Assembly (NCBI RefSeq): GCF_019397265.1 | Contig: NZ_CP068985.1 | Coordinates: 4,878,501 to 4,942,500 of the forward strand | Origin: Nonomuraea coxensis DSM 45129 | Lineage (GTDB): Bacteria > Actinomycetota > Actinomycetes > Streptosporangiales > Streptosporangiaceae | Reading direction: 5' to 3' | DNA: 64,000 bases | In this document: positions 1-10,275 of the stretch, piece after piece | Position numbering within the stretch: position 1 is the stretch's first letter | Layout: every line of letters begins with the position of its first letter | The notes under the pieces: generated by a model | What the model saw: the letters and a program-made list of their open reading frames with translations, nothing else | Database searches by the model: none | What the model was told of the DNA's origin: nothing | Made by a program: the position numbers and the translations under genes

Positions 1-1671
<1,671 letters not shown>

Positions 1672-1724
1672 CGGATCCTCCGGCAGGGCTACCTTCCGGG
1701 TCCGGTTTCGGGTCGAATGGTGAG

Positions 1725-3065
1725 GTGACCTCATGGCGAGCGCGTCTCCGGCGGGACCCGGCCCTGCTCGTCCTGGTTCTGCTCGCCGCCGCCGTGCTCG
1801 CCGTGGCCCTGTTCGCCGTGGTCGGGCTCGCCTGGACGGCCGGTCCCGCCGAGTGGCGGCCGGTGCTGGAGCGGCTGCCGGCCCACCTGGTGCCGCCCTA
1901 CCCGGCGGAGGACCTGCCGCCGCTGGCGATGACCGTCCTCGCGGCGGCCGGCCTCCTGGCCGCCGCCGGCTGCCGGCTGCTCCGCCGTGGCGGCCTGCGG
2001 TCGCCCGGGCCTGAGGAATCCCTCGACGCCGGACGCGAGACGCTGCTGCGGCGGGTGAGCACCGGGGGCGTCGTCCTCGGGCTGCTGCTGGCCTCCGGCA
2101 GCCTGGTCTACGCCGACGCCCGGTCCATCGAGGCCGCGCCGGAGCGGCGGAGCGGCGGCGGCTACGCCGAGGCCGTACGGCGGCTCGGGTCGGAGAAGGC
2201 CGAGGTCCGCCTGGCCGCGATCCACACGCTGCGGCGCCTGGCGCATGAGTCGGAGCGGGACCGGGTGACGACCGCCGACGTCATGGCCGCGTACGTGCGT
2301 GAGCACGGCTCCGCGGCCCCGCCGGGGCGGGACGGGCGGCCGGCCGCCGACGTGCAGACGGCCCTGACGGTGCTCGGCAGCGTCTACGACGTCCCGGACG
2401 CCGGGCACGACTGGGTGTGCGGCTGCGACCTGGCGCGCGTCCGGGTGCCTGGCGCGGAGCTGAGCGGCCTGAACCTGGGCGTCGCCGTCCTGGCCCAGGC
2501 CGACCTGCGCGGGGCCCGGCTGAGCGGGACGAACCTGGACCACGCCGACCTGACCCGCGCCGACCTGCGGGGGGCGCTGCTGGACGGGGCGGATCTGCCG
2601 TACGCGGTGCTGTTCATGGCGGACCTCGGCGGGGCGGACCTGCGCGGCGCCGACCTGCGCGGCGCGGACCTGTTCCAGACGGACCTGGGCAAGGCCGCCC
2701 TGCGCCGGGCGGACCTGCGAGGGGTGGACCTGTTCGACGCGGACCTGCGCGGCGCCGACCTGCGCGGCGCGGACCTCACCGGGGCGAGCCTGAGCGGGGC
2801 CGACGTTCGCGCGGCGGACCTGCGTACGGCAATCCTGCGCGGCGCGGACCTGAAGAGGGCGAACCTCAAGGACGCGGACCTGACGGACGCGGACCTTTCC
2901 GGTGCGGACCTGAGCAGTGCGGACCTGACCGGGGCCGACCTGACCGGGGCCGACCTGACCGGGGCCGACCTGACCGGGGTCAGGATCGACGGCAGGACGA
3001 AGCTGCCCCCGGGGGCGCGGATCGGTGGCGCGGCCGGTCAGGAGGGGGCGGTCGGCACCCGGTAG
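1725..3065 (+). CDS. Pentapeptide-repeat membrane protein
   Basis: A GTG at 1725 gives 446 residues. The N-terminal part has three hydrophobic stretches (about residues 10-35, 60-80 and 110-125). A linker of about 100 residues follows, then roughly 40 near-continuous pentapeptides of the A(D/N)LxG type (from about residue 235 to 430), which fold into a right-handed quadrilateral beta-helix. Soluble proteins of this fold can mimic DNA and protect gyrase, but membrane-anchored versions have no settled function. No strong ribosome site precedes the GTG, so the start is uncertain. The 3' end overlaps the convergent GNAT gene by 28 bp. The repeats create long shadow frames on all other frames. Confidence 0.85.
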   Translation: MTSWRARLRRDPALLVLVLLAAAVLAVALFAVVGLAWTAGPAEWRPVLERLPAHLVPPYPAEDLPPLAMTVLAAAGLLAAAGCRLLRRGGLRSPGPEESLDAGRETLLRRVSTGGVVLGLLLASGSLVYADARSIEAAPERRSGGGYAEAVRRLGSEKAEVRLAAIHTLRRLAHESERDRVTTADVMAAYVREHGSAAPPGRDGRPAADVQTALTVLGSVYDVPDAGHDWVCGCDLARVRVPGAELSGLNLGVAVLAQADLRGARLSGTNLDHADLTRADLRGALLDGADLPYAVLFMADLGGADLRGADLRGADLFQTDLGKAALRRADLRGVDLFDADLRGADLRGADLTGASLSGADVRAADLRTAILRGADLKRANLKDADLTDADLSGADLSSADLTGADLTGADLTGADLTGVRIDGRTKLPPGARIGGAAGQEGAVGTR

Positions 3066-3565
3066 CGCCGCTTCCGCTCGGTCACGTCGATCAGCCGCCC
3101 GCCGTTGGCCTCGATGACCCGCCGTGAGGCGACGTTCGACAGGTCGCACATCACCAGCGCCTCGCCGATGCCGAGCGCCCGCGCGATCGGCAGCGCCGCG
3201 CGCAGCATCGCCGTCGCGTGCCCCCGCCGGCGGGCGGCGGGCCGTACGTCGTAGCCGATGTGGCCGCCGAGCTCCGACAGCGCGGGCGTCAGCCGGTGGC
3301 GGACGGCGAGCCGGCCGAGGAAGCGGTCGCCGTCCACCCACCACAGCGTGGTCATCGGCACGAAGCCTTCCCGCACCCCCGCCGGGGTCCGTTCGCCGAG
3401 CACGCGGCCGACGTACGCCTCGAACGCGGCAGGCTCCACCAGCGCCGCCGCGTCCACGTCCTGCACGAACCACGGCACGGGGTAGTCGGGGTCGGCACGG
3501 AACTCGGCGATGGCGGCCAGGAACGACGTACGGAACCCGGAGTCCGGGTCTACGAAGCGGGCCAT
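3038..3565 (-). CDS. GNAT-family N-acetyltransferase
   Basis: The product has 175 residues and starts MARFVDPDSGF. The acetyl-CoA pyrophosphate-binding motif of the GNAT fold is visible as RPAARRRGHATAML (about residues 108-121), preceded by the beta-strand GGHIGYDV and followed by ALVMCDLSNVASRRVIEANGG, the typical motif B helix. The substrate cannot be told; the family acetylates amines, amino acids, antibiotics or peptide N-termini. It is convergent with, and overlaps, the pentapeptide-repeat gene, and lies 7 bp downstream of the desaturase start on the same strand. Confidence 0.88.
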   Translation of the reverse strand: MARFVDPDSGFRTSFLAAIAEFRADPDYPVPWFVQDVDAAALVEPAAFEAYVGRVLGERTPAGVREGFVPMTTLWWVDGDRFLGRLAVRHRLTPALSELGGHIGYDVRPAARRRGHATAMLRAALPIARALGIGEALVMCDLSNVASRRVIEANGGRLIDVTERKRRYRVPTAPS

Positions 3566-3572
3566 GCCCTCA

Positions 3573-4595
3573 TCATGCCCGGCGGAGGGGGCGGCCGACG
3601 TCGTGGAGGTGGCGCAGGGCCTGGCTCCAGGAGGCGAACAGGCCGCACTCGGCGTACTCGACGCCCAGCGAGCGGCAGTAGTCGCGGACGATGGGCCGGG
3701 CCCGCCGCAGGTTCACCGACGGCATGCCGGGGAAGAGGTGGTGCTCGATCTGGTGGTTCAGTCCGCCGAGCGCGACGTCCAGGAGCAGGCCGCCGGTGAC
3801 GTTCCTGGAGGTCAGGACCTGGCGGCGGAGGAAGTCCAGCTCGTCCTCCGCGGTCAGCACCGGCATGCCCTTGTGGTTGGGGGCGAACGTGCACCCCAGG
3901 TAGACGCCGTAGCACGCCTGGTGGACGAGCAGGAACACCAGCGCCTTGCCGGGCGGCAGGACCAGGAACAGCGCGCCCGCGTAGACCAGGACGTGCGCCA
4001 CCAGCAGCAGCCCCTCCGCCGCCCGGTTCTTCAGCGAGGGACGGCGCAGCGCGCGGAAGCTGGACACCTTCAGGTTGATGCCTTCGAGGGTGAGCAGCGG
4101 GAAGAACAGCCACGCCTGCCACCGCCCGACAAACCGGGCCAGGCCGCGCGCCGTCTCGGCCTGCCCGCGCGACCAGATGAGGACGTCGGGCGCGACGTCG
4201 GGGTCGTGGTCCTCGTGGTTGGGGTTGGCGTGGTGGCGGGTGTGCTTGTCCATCCACCAGCCGTAGCTCAGCCCGACGGCCAGGTTGCCGACCAGCAGCC
4301 CCGCGATCCTGCCGGTGCGCCGCGAACGCGAGATCTGCCCGTGCGCGAGGTCGTGGGCCAGCAGCGTGACCTGGGCGAAGGCCACGGCGAGCAGCACCGC
4401 CACCGGGATCTGCCACCAGGAGTCGCCGACGACGGCGAACACCGCCCAGCTTCCCGCGAACAGGGCCGCGACCAGCCCGATCCGGAGGGCGTAGTAGCCG
4501 GGCCGCCGCTCCAGTAAGCCTGCCTCGGCGATCTGGCGCGACAGCCGGGCGAAGTCACTGCCCCGCTGCGGTCGGTCGAGATCCACAACACTCAC
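3573..4595 (-). CDS. Membrane fatty acid desaturase
   Basis: This 340-residue integral membrane protein carries the three histidine boxes of diiron desaturases: HDLAH (about residue 88), HTRHH (about 120) and the late box QIEHH (about 285). Hydrophobic pairs flank the boxes. The family introduces double bonds into acyl-lipids or acyl-CoA using O2 and reduced ferredoxin or cytochrome. The ATG at 4595 opens MSVVDLDRPQ. It is followed 7 bp later by the GNAT gene on the same strand. Regiochemistry cannot be read from the sequence. Confidence 0.92.
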   Translation of the reverse strand: MSVVDLDRPQRGSDFARLSRQIAEAGLLERRPGYYALRIGLVAALFAGSWAVFAVVGDSWWQIPVAVLLAVAFAQVTLLAHDLAHGQISRSRRTGRIAGLLVGNLAVGLSYGWWMDKHTRHHANPNHEDHDPDVAPDVLIWSRGQAETARGLARFVGRWQAWLFFPLLTLEGINLKVSSFRALRRPSLKNRAAEGLLLVAHVLVYAGALFLVLPPGKALVFLLVHQACYGVYLGCTFAPNHKGMPVLTAEDELDFLRRQVLTSRNVTGGLLLDVALGGLNHQIEHHLFPGMPSVNLRRARPIVRDYCRSLGVEYAECGLFASWSQALRHLHDVGRPLRRA

Positions 4596-4691
4596 GTCAG
4601 CCTCCGATGCCGGCGAAGTCGTTCTGATGATGATCGCTTGCCAGCATCGCGAGAACCAGGGGGTGCGCGGACCCAGGCTGTCACCCCTTCC

Positions 4692-5222
4692 TCAGGTAGG
4701 GCCAGCCCTACGCGCGCATGGGCCGCAATGCCATTCCTGAGCGCCGGGCCGTCCGAGGGCGAGGTAGATGATCAATGAGCACATCGTGAGAACGGCCCCT
4801 GCCGCCCACAGCGGGACCAGCGGACCGAACAGCCGCCGCAGCAGGCCGGCGAGCAGGACGCCGCACAGCAGCATGGCGATCATGAGCGCCCGTCGTGTCT
4901 GCGCGTCACGCCCGGACGGCCGGCCGAACAACCTGGTGAGCGTGGTCGTGACGTCACCCCCACCATGACGGCATGGATGGCGGTGCCCAGGAGCAGCAGA
5001 CCGCGGTGCGTGATCCGGGAGAAGGCCAGCCGTCCGCCGAAGATCGCCCCCACCGCGTAGCTCGACAAGCGACAGCGCGGCGGGCAGCAGCTCGCCCAGT
5101 CCTGTCACGCCGAGCCCCAGGAAGATCAGGTTTCCCATCATGGCGGCGACGAAGACGTTGCCGAGGTCGAAGTAGCTGACGCTGCCGAGCATGCCGCTGC
5201 TGACAGTGATCAGCAGCAGCAT
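4692..5222 (-). pseudogene. Decayed YoaK/DUF1275-family membrane protein gene
   Basis: Three pieces of one YoaK-like (DUF1275) membrane protein lie in different frames. The N-terminus opens at 5222 with MLLLITVSSGMLGSVSYFDL and continues VFVAAMMGNLIFLGLG. A middle piece, AVGAIFGGRLA...RGLLLLGTAIHAVM, is in a second frame (about 5068-4960). A C-terminal piece, VTTTLTRLFGRPSG through ...LIIYLALG, is back in another frame. Intact family members run to about 220-240 residues and have a further stretch before the VTTT motif, so there is probably an internal deletion of roughly 60 codons besides two frameshifts. It lies just downstream of the ammonium channel gene on the same strand. Confidence 0.72.
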
Positions 5223-5272
5223 CCTCGCCGGCGGTCCCTCGGATCGGCCCCGATCCCGCGGTTCCGTCCGGC

Positions 5273-6487
<1,215 letters not shown>

Positions 6488-6713
6488 TTCCGCACCTCCG
6501 TGTCGTTTGGCGTACCTTGGAGATGCGCATTCGATGTGTTCGCGAAACCTGTCCTTCACCGCCCGGGGCGAAGCCGTTTCGTGACGCGGGCCTTGTGTGC
6601 GCGATGAATATCCAAGGAGACATTCAGTTTGTCGTGCGGGACGACTCCCGACGTTCTGCGGCATGTGCGCCCGGGGCCAATGTTCGGGAAATGCTGACAG
6701 ATCAGGTAAAGAT

Positions 6714-7310
6714 CTACCGATCGGCCAGGTCCGCGCCCTCCCCGGCGAGAGGATGGCCCGTCTCCCGCAGCCGCCATTTCCCGCCGTTCCACGACAACCA
6801 GGTTTGCGACAGCGGCGGGACGTCGAGGTTCCAGAAGGCCGTCGCCGGCGCGCAGAGGACGCGCAGCACCACCGCCCTGATCACCGCGGGATGAGTGATC
6901 ACCGCGACCCTGCCGGGCTCGTGCGGCCATGCGTCCATCCATCCGGCGACCCGTTCCAGCATCCCGTTGATCGTCTCGCCGCCGTGCGGGGACGCCCCCG
7001 GGTCGGTCAGCCAGGCCAGAAGGCCCGCGGGATCCTCGGCCTGGACCTGTTCCAGGCTTCTGCCCCGCCAGCTCCCGACGTCCAGGTCGCGCAGTTCCTC
7101 GCCGGCGCCGGCCGTCAATCCCAGCGCGGCGCAGGTCTCCTCGCACCGGGTCTCCGGGCCGCGTAACGCCTGCCGGATCCGGCGCAGCCTCCCGCGGGCG
7201 GCCTCCGCGGATGAGCGTCCGGAAGGCGTCAGCGACTCGTCGGCGGCGAAACCCGCCCCATGGGTGGCGGAGGTGGGCGCGTGCGCGATGAGGACAAGTC
7301 TCTCGGTCAC
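6714..7310 (-). CDS. Histidine-phosphatase-like protein of the cobalt locus
   Basis: The product has 198 residues and begins MTERLVLIAHAP. It has the phosphoglycerate-mutase fold pattern: N-terminal strand with the catalytic-position His, LRDLDVGSWRGRSLEQ, HGGETINGMLERV and ITHPAVIRAVVL with the second histidine. The usual RHG triad is altered: LIAHAP has alanine in place of the arginine. In my recollection, paralogues with this change occur beside CbtA/CbtB and [2Fe-2S] ferredoxin-like genes in other actinomycetes, so the change may be a subfamily trait. Activity may be reduced or altered. It follows the ferredoxin-like gene by 36 bp. Confidence 0.82.
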   Translation of the reverse strand: MTERLVLIAHAPTSATHGAGFAADESLTPSGRSSAEAARGRLRRIRQALRGPETRCEETCAALGLTAGAGEELRDLDVGSWRGRSLEQVQAEDPAGLLAWLTDPGASPHGGETINGMLERVAGWMDAWPHEPGRVAVITHPAVIRAVVLRVLCAPATAFWNLDVPPLSQTWLSWNGGKWRLRETGHPLAGEGADLADR

Positions 7311-7346
7311 CGGACTCGGGCCTCCCAGGCGCCGGATTTGGTCCCT

Positions 7347-7760
7347 TCAGCCGCGGCGCCCGCCCGCCGGGCGAGGGCGTCGCGGTGGCTGGATCTCGTA
7401 CAGGGTGAGGATTTCCGGTACCGGCGCGGTTCCCGGACCTCCCTGGGACGCCCAGTGGCCGATGGCGTCGACGACCGTGTCGTCCAGGACGAAACCCAGC
7501 CAGGCGGGTCTCGCCCCTCTGCGCCGAGCCGAGGGGCGGGGCCGGACGACGACCACGTTGGAATATGAGCACACGCCCAGACAATCGTCACTGATGCGCA
7601 CCTTGACTTCTTCGATCAGCCGCAGGCGTCCCAGCTGATCCTGCTGGGAGACATCAGGATGCTTTCCCGGGCTGCCGCAGCAGCATCCTTTACAGAGAAT
7701 CACTGTGCATCGTTCTTCTGCGCGTGCCGCTATTTGACCGGAAGGCCGTTGGTCGATCAC
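7347..7760 (-). CDS. Thioredoxin-like [2Fe-2S] ferredoxin domain protein
   Basis: This 137-residue protein has the cysteine pattern of thioredoxin-like [2Fe-2S] ferredoxins: VILCKGCCCG near residue 21 and DDCLGVCSYSNVVVVRP near residue 58. The likely role is electron transfer or metal/redox sensing; the partner is unknown. The GTG at 7760 has no clear ribosome site. An internal GTG just before ILCKGCCCG would leave too short an N-terminus, so the start is uncertain. It shares a short intergenic region with the divergent small peptide gene at 7850 and belongs to the cobalt locus by position. Confidence 0.75.
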   Translation of the reverse strand: MIDQRPSGQIAARAEERCTVILCKGCCCGSPGKHPDVSQQDQLGRLRLIEEVKVRISDDCLGVCSYSNVVVVRPRPSARRRGARPAWLGFVLDDTVVDAIGHWASQGGPGTAPVPEILTLYEIQPPRRPRPAGGRRG

Positions 7761-7784
7761 CAGTCTTTAATGCCCGGAAGACGC

Positions 7785-7813
7785 TTTACAATACGTCAAA
7801 ATCTTGTTACCAT
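7785..7813 (+). promoter_or_regulatory. Candidate promoter of the small Cys/His peptide gene
   Basis: TTTACA (7785-7790) and TACCAT (7808-7813) are separated by exactly 17 bp, a good match to a housekeeping -35/-10 pair. This is in an unusually AT-rich stretch. The predicted transcript would start near 7820, giving a short leader before the ATG at 7850. Confidence 0.5.
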
Positions 7814-7849
7814 CGCGATGTCGAATCATCGAGAAGAAGGATGGACGAC

Positions 7850-7963
7850 ATGTGCCACACACCTGACTGCAAACACGCGGCGGTCCCTGTCGAAGCATCC
7901 GAGACCGACATCGTCTCCGAACCGGTCGAGTCGAAGGAGAATCCGGCTCCGCAGCCCGGCTGA
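7850..7963 (+). CDS. Small Cys/His-containing peptide (37 aa), unknown function
   Basis: The ATG at 7850 opens a 37-residue peptide beginning MCHTPDCKH and ending in an acidic, proline-containing tail. The AGAAGGA ribosome site ends 7 bp before this ATG and sits right against an alternative in-frame ATG at 7841, which favours 7850 as the start. C-H-x3-C-x-H could bind one metal ion. The gene has its own candidate promoter and a 21-bp hairpin 10 bp after the stop. It sits between the ferredoxin-like gene (divergent) and cbtA (convergent), inside a cobalt locus. A metal-handling role is only inference. Confidence 0.6.
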   Translation: MCHTPDCKHAAVPVEASETDIVSEPVESKENPAPQPG

Positions 7964-7973
7964 ATCCGAGGCG

Positions 7974-8022
7974 AACGAAAAGGGAGGGCAGACCTTTTCC
8001 CGGTCTGCCCTCCCTTTTCGTT
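7974..8022. terminator. Strong bidirectional hairpin terminator
   Basis: A perfect 21-bp inverted repeat (7974-7994 and 8002-8022) encloses the loop TTTTCCC. The stem ends in an A-rich strand on one side and TTTTCGTT on the other, so it can terminate in both directions. It separates the small peptide gene from cbtA, whose stop lies at 8027. Confidence 0.85.
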
Positions 8023-8026
8023 GCGC

Positions 8027-8788
8027 TCAGGCGTCCGAGGGCTTCGCATGAATCTCCGGAGCGCGTTCTCGCCGGGCCCCGGCGACGTCCCGTTCGGTGA
8101 GCGCTCCGAACCCGAGCCCCAGGGTGAGCCATATGACGGCCTGGGTGGCGAGCGAGGCGATCCTGAAGTCCCACAGGACATCGGGCGGGAAACCGGGTTC
8201 TGTGACGGTTCCTCCCGGCAGAACCACGTAGGCGATGCCCACCAGGGCGACGAACACCCCGCCGCCGAGCAGGGAGGCGTTCCATCCGCCGTGTCGCGGA
8301 GTCAGGCGCCGGCCGGTCTGGACGGCGGTGACGGCGGCGAATATCCCGATGACGATGGTCAGGAAATACAGCAGGCTTCGCTGCTGAATCGTGTCGGGAT
8401 CACCTACGGCAGGTGGATTGGGCGGATATTTCAGGAAAGGGACCAGTGAAATGACGACGAAGCCAGCGGAAGCCACCATCATCGAGGTCGTACGGACGGT
8501 CATTCGTCCGATTCTGTGATGGGCGAGCGCGAACGCGATGGCGAACAGTCCGCCGACGGCGACGCCGACGGCGGCCAGGGCGACCGCGAGGCCGGCGGTC
8601 TGCTGGGCCAGCCTCGAAACGACCTCGGCTGCGTGCTCGTGTATCCCGCCGGCGGCGTGAGATCGCTGGTCCTCAAAGGCGATCGCGTCCCCGAGCGGGC
8701 CCTCGCCGAGAAACCAGGCGCACACGTACGCGAATACGGCCGAGGCCAGTCCGACGAGCATGCCCCGGATCAGCAGGACGCGCATCAT
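8027..8788 (-). CDS. cbtA: CbtA-family cobalt transporter subunit
   Basis: The 253-residue protein has about five transmembrane segments. CbtA traits are the N-terminal MVGLASAVFAYVCAWFLGEGPLGDAIAFED pattern (key residues EGPL, DAIAFE) and the HEHAAEVVSRLAQQTAG block. CbtA is a predicted cobalt uptake protein paired with the one-helix CbtB and is usually found with cobalamin genes. Here it lies instead beside a cobalt-type hydratase operon, suggesting supply of cobalt to that enzyme. The gene follows cbtB by 15 bp on the same strand. Confidence 0.9.
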   Translation of the reverse strand: MMRVLLIRGMLVGLASAVFAYVCAWFLGEGPLGDAIAFEDQRSHAAGGIHEHAAEVVSRLAQQTAGLAVALAAVGVAVGGLFAIAFALAHHRIGRMTVRTTSMMVASAGFVVISLVPFLKYPPNPPAVGDPDTIQQRSLLYFLTIVIGIFAAVTAVQTGRRLTPRHGGWNASLLGGGVFVALVGIAYVVLPGGTVTEPGFPPDVLWDFRIASLATQAVIWLTLGLGFGALTERDVAGARRERAPEIHAKPSDA

Positions 8789-8803
8789 CTACGGCATCCT
8801 CCG

Positions 8804-9016
8804 TCAATGGCAGGGGAATCCGAGCAGGTGACGGCCGTCGTGCGTGAACTCGTGGATGAAACTGCCCCCGAAGAGGGAGGTCGCCCCCTGTTCGACGCCC
8901 ACGAAATAGAACAGGAGCATGCCGATGACGAGTGCGAACACCGCCCACGGCAAGATCTCCCGCAGCGGTATTTGAACGGGTAGTGAAGCGGAACGAACGG
9001 GCGGGGCCTGCGCCAT
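8804..9016 (-). CDS. cbtB: CbtB-family small cobalt transporter subunit
   Basis: This 70-residue protein has one transmembrane helix (about residues 22-43) followed by the histidine-rich tail HEFTHDGRHLLGFPCH, the expected metal-binding signature of CbtB. An AAGGAGGG ribosome site lies 5 bp before the ATG. It is the first gene of a two-gene cbtBA unit, with a consensus-like promoter and a palindromic operator directly upstream. Confidence 0.93.
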   Translation of the reverse strand: MAQAPPVRSASLPVQIPLREILPWAVFALVIGMLLFYFVGVEQGATSLFGGSFIHEFTHDGRHLLGFPCH

Positions 9017-9031
9017 GACTTACCCTCCTTC

Positions 9032-9044
9032 GTATGTTACATAC
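9032..9044. promoter_or_regulatory. Palindromic operator upstream of cbtBA
   Basis: GTATGTTACATAC is a perfect 13-bp palindrome immediately upstream of the cbtB ribosome site. It falls where the transcript predicted from the adjacent promoter would begin, a classic position for a repressor. The binding protein is unknown; a metal-responsive regulator is plausible. Confidence 0.6.
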
Positions 9045-9046
9045 AA

Positions 9047-9076
9047 AAAGTAAAAGGGATTTTCTGGCGCTGTCAA
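9047..9076 (-). promoter_or_regulatory. Promoter of cbtBA
   Basis: On the minus strand TTGACA (9076-9071), a perfect -35 hexamer, is followed 18 bp later by TACTTT (9052-9047). The stretch is AT-rich compared with the surroundings. The start site would fall inside the palindrome at 9032-9044. Confidence 0.55.
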
Positions 9077-9162
9077 TGGAACGGGAGGTTAGACACAGCT
9101 CACGGAGGTCGCTCCGTGAGGTCACTGCCCGTACACGCCGGGAGCGAAGCGACCACCCGAGA

Positions 9163-9207
9163 ACAGCCCCGGGCCGGCCGGCTCGACGCCGGCCGGCCCG
9201 GGGCTGT
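9163..9207. terminator. Terminator of the hydratase operon
   Basis: A perfect 20-bp GC-rich inverted repeat (9163-9182 and 9188-9207) with a 5-base loop starts 14 bp after the stop of the last hydratase-operon gene (9222). There is no T-run, as is common in high-GC actinomycetes. Confidence 0.8.
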
Positions 9208-9221
9208 GGTCAGATCGCCGA

Positions 9222-9560
9222 TCACTCCTCTTCGAGGCGCGTTCGCACACTGCCCATCTTCTCGCGCAACGCCTGCTCGGTGAACAGGCCGCGGTCCATC
9301 AACGTGTGGGCGACGGTCAGCACCGACCTGGTCTGGACGGGAAAGCGCCGGTAGATGGACTCTCCCAGCCGGTCCTCCGCGTGGCGCCGCTCCAGGTTGT
9401 CGAGCACGCCTGCCTTCGACAGGCACTCGCAGGTGGTCTGCATCCGGGACTCCCAGACCTCCGGCTCGTGCTCGATGCAGCGCAGAGTGGTGTCGGTCCG
9501 CTCGCCGATGTCGTCCAGCGTCTCCATGAGGACCGCGTACGGACGGGCCTGCTCGCTCAT
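9222..9560 (-). CDS. Hydratase maturation/chaperone-like protein (paralogue of the beta N-terminal subunit)
   Basis: The 112-residue product is clearly related to the subunit at 10572-10991 in the same operon. Both share TCECLxxxG, an RRRAENDLG / RRHAEDRLG block, and a C-terminal helix ending IRARLEKK / VRTRLEEE. In nitrile hydratases and thiocyanate hydrolases, small proteins resembling the N-terminal half of the beta chain act as activators that load cobalt and oxidise the active-site cysteines (P15K type). That role is inferred here from similarity and position as last gene. It lies 7 bp after the alpha-type catalytic subunit gene. Confidence 0.75.
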   Translation of the reverse strand: MSEQARPYAVLMETLDDIGERTDTTLRCIEHEPEVWESRMQTTCECLSKAGVLDNLERRHAEDRLGESIYRRFPVQTRSVLTVAHTLMDRGLFTEQALREKMGSVRTRLEEE

Positions 9561-9567
9561 CCGGCGG

Positions 9568-10266
9568 TCACCTCACCTGTTCCGCGAGCGAACCGGCGTC
9601 CGAGGTGCGGTCGGCCCTGGGCAGGGCGACCCCGATCATGGTGTCCCTGGTGACGATCCGGGCGAGCTGCTCCTCGCTCCACCCCTCGGTGCCCTCGGGG
9701 CGCATCGGCATGACCATGAACCGTGACTTCTGGTTCGAGTCGTGCACCCGCACCTCGACGTCCGCCGGCAGGTGCAGGCCGAACTCGGCGAGCACCTCGC
9801 GCGGGCGGCGGACCATGCGGCGCCGGTAGCTCGGCGTGCGGTACCAGTCGGGGGACATGCCCAGAACGGGCCGCGGGTAGCAGGAGCACAGCGTGCAGAC
9901 GATCACGTTGTGCACCTGCGGGGTGTTTTCGAGGACGTAGAAGAAGGTGTAGTCGCTCGGCGTGCCCACCCCCGTGGGCTGCAGCCAGTCGATCCCTACC
10001 TCCTTGCACGCCTCGGTGCCGTTCTCCAGCAGGCGCTGTTTGAAGGCCGGGTCCGACCACGCCTTCGCGACGAGCTTCGAGCCGCCGTGCGGGCCCACGC
10101 CCTCGGCCCACTCGGCGAACCTGCGGTGGTCCTCGGCCGAGAAGATGCCCTTCTCGATGGCCAGTTCGCGGACCGCGAGCTCGAGGATCTCGAACTCGCT
10201 CACCTTCGAGGAGACCTCGAAGGCGTTGTGTCCATCGTGATGACCGTCACCGTGGTGCTTAGCCAT
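9568..10266 (-). CDS. Cobalt-type nitrile hydratase alpha / thiocyanate hydrolase gamma subunit
   Basis: This 232-residue catalytic subunit carries the metal claw V-C-T-L-C-S-C at residues 123-129, with ligand cysteines 124, 127 and 129 and Ser128. The threonine in CTLC is typical of cobalt rather than iron enzymes. Family blocks ENGTEACKEVGID, PRPVLGMSPDWY and EGWSEEQLARIVTRD are present. The reaction is hydration of nitriles to amides, or of thiocyanate to carbonyl sulfide and ammonia. The N-terminus is strikingly histidine-rich (MAKHHGDGHHDGHN), possibly for metal loading. The split beta chain next door favours the three-subunit thiocyanate hydrolase architecture, but the substrate is not proven. 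Confidence 0.88.
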   Translation of the reverse strand: MAKHHGDGHHDGHNAFEVSSKVSEFEILELAVRELAIEKGIFSAEDHRRFAEWAEGVGPHGGSKLVAKAWSDPAFKQRLLENGTEACKEVGIDWLQPTGVGTPSDYTFFYVLENTPQVHNVIVCTLCSCYPRPVLGMSPDWYRTPSYRRRMVRRPREVLAEFGLHLPADVEVRVHDSNQKSRFMVMPMRPEGTEGWSEEQLARIVTRDTMIGVALPRADRTSDAGSLAEQVR

Positions 10267-10275
10267 TTACCCCCC

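Noticed and set aside
2384..2869. 161-codon minus-strand frame with RRSAP repeats and the long minus frame 1731-3473
   Set aside because: Both are antisense shadows of the pentapeptide-repeat gene; the periodic codons keep all frames open.
6488..6713. GlnR boxes upstream of the ammonium channel gene
   Set aside because: GTCAC and GAAAC-like words occur but not with the required six-base spacing.
8999..9130. Cobalamin riboswitch upstream of cbtB
   Set aside because: Only a 9-bp hairpin (9099-9120) is visible; I find no B12-box-like sequence, and the promoter lies too close to the gene for a riboswitch.
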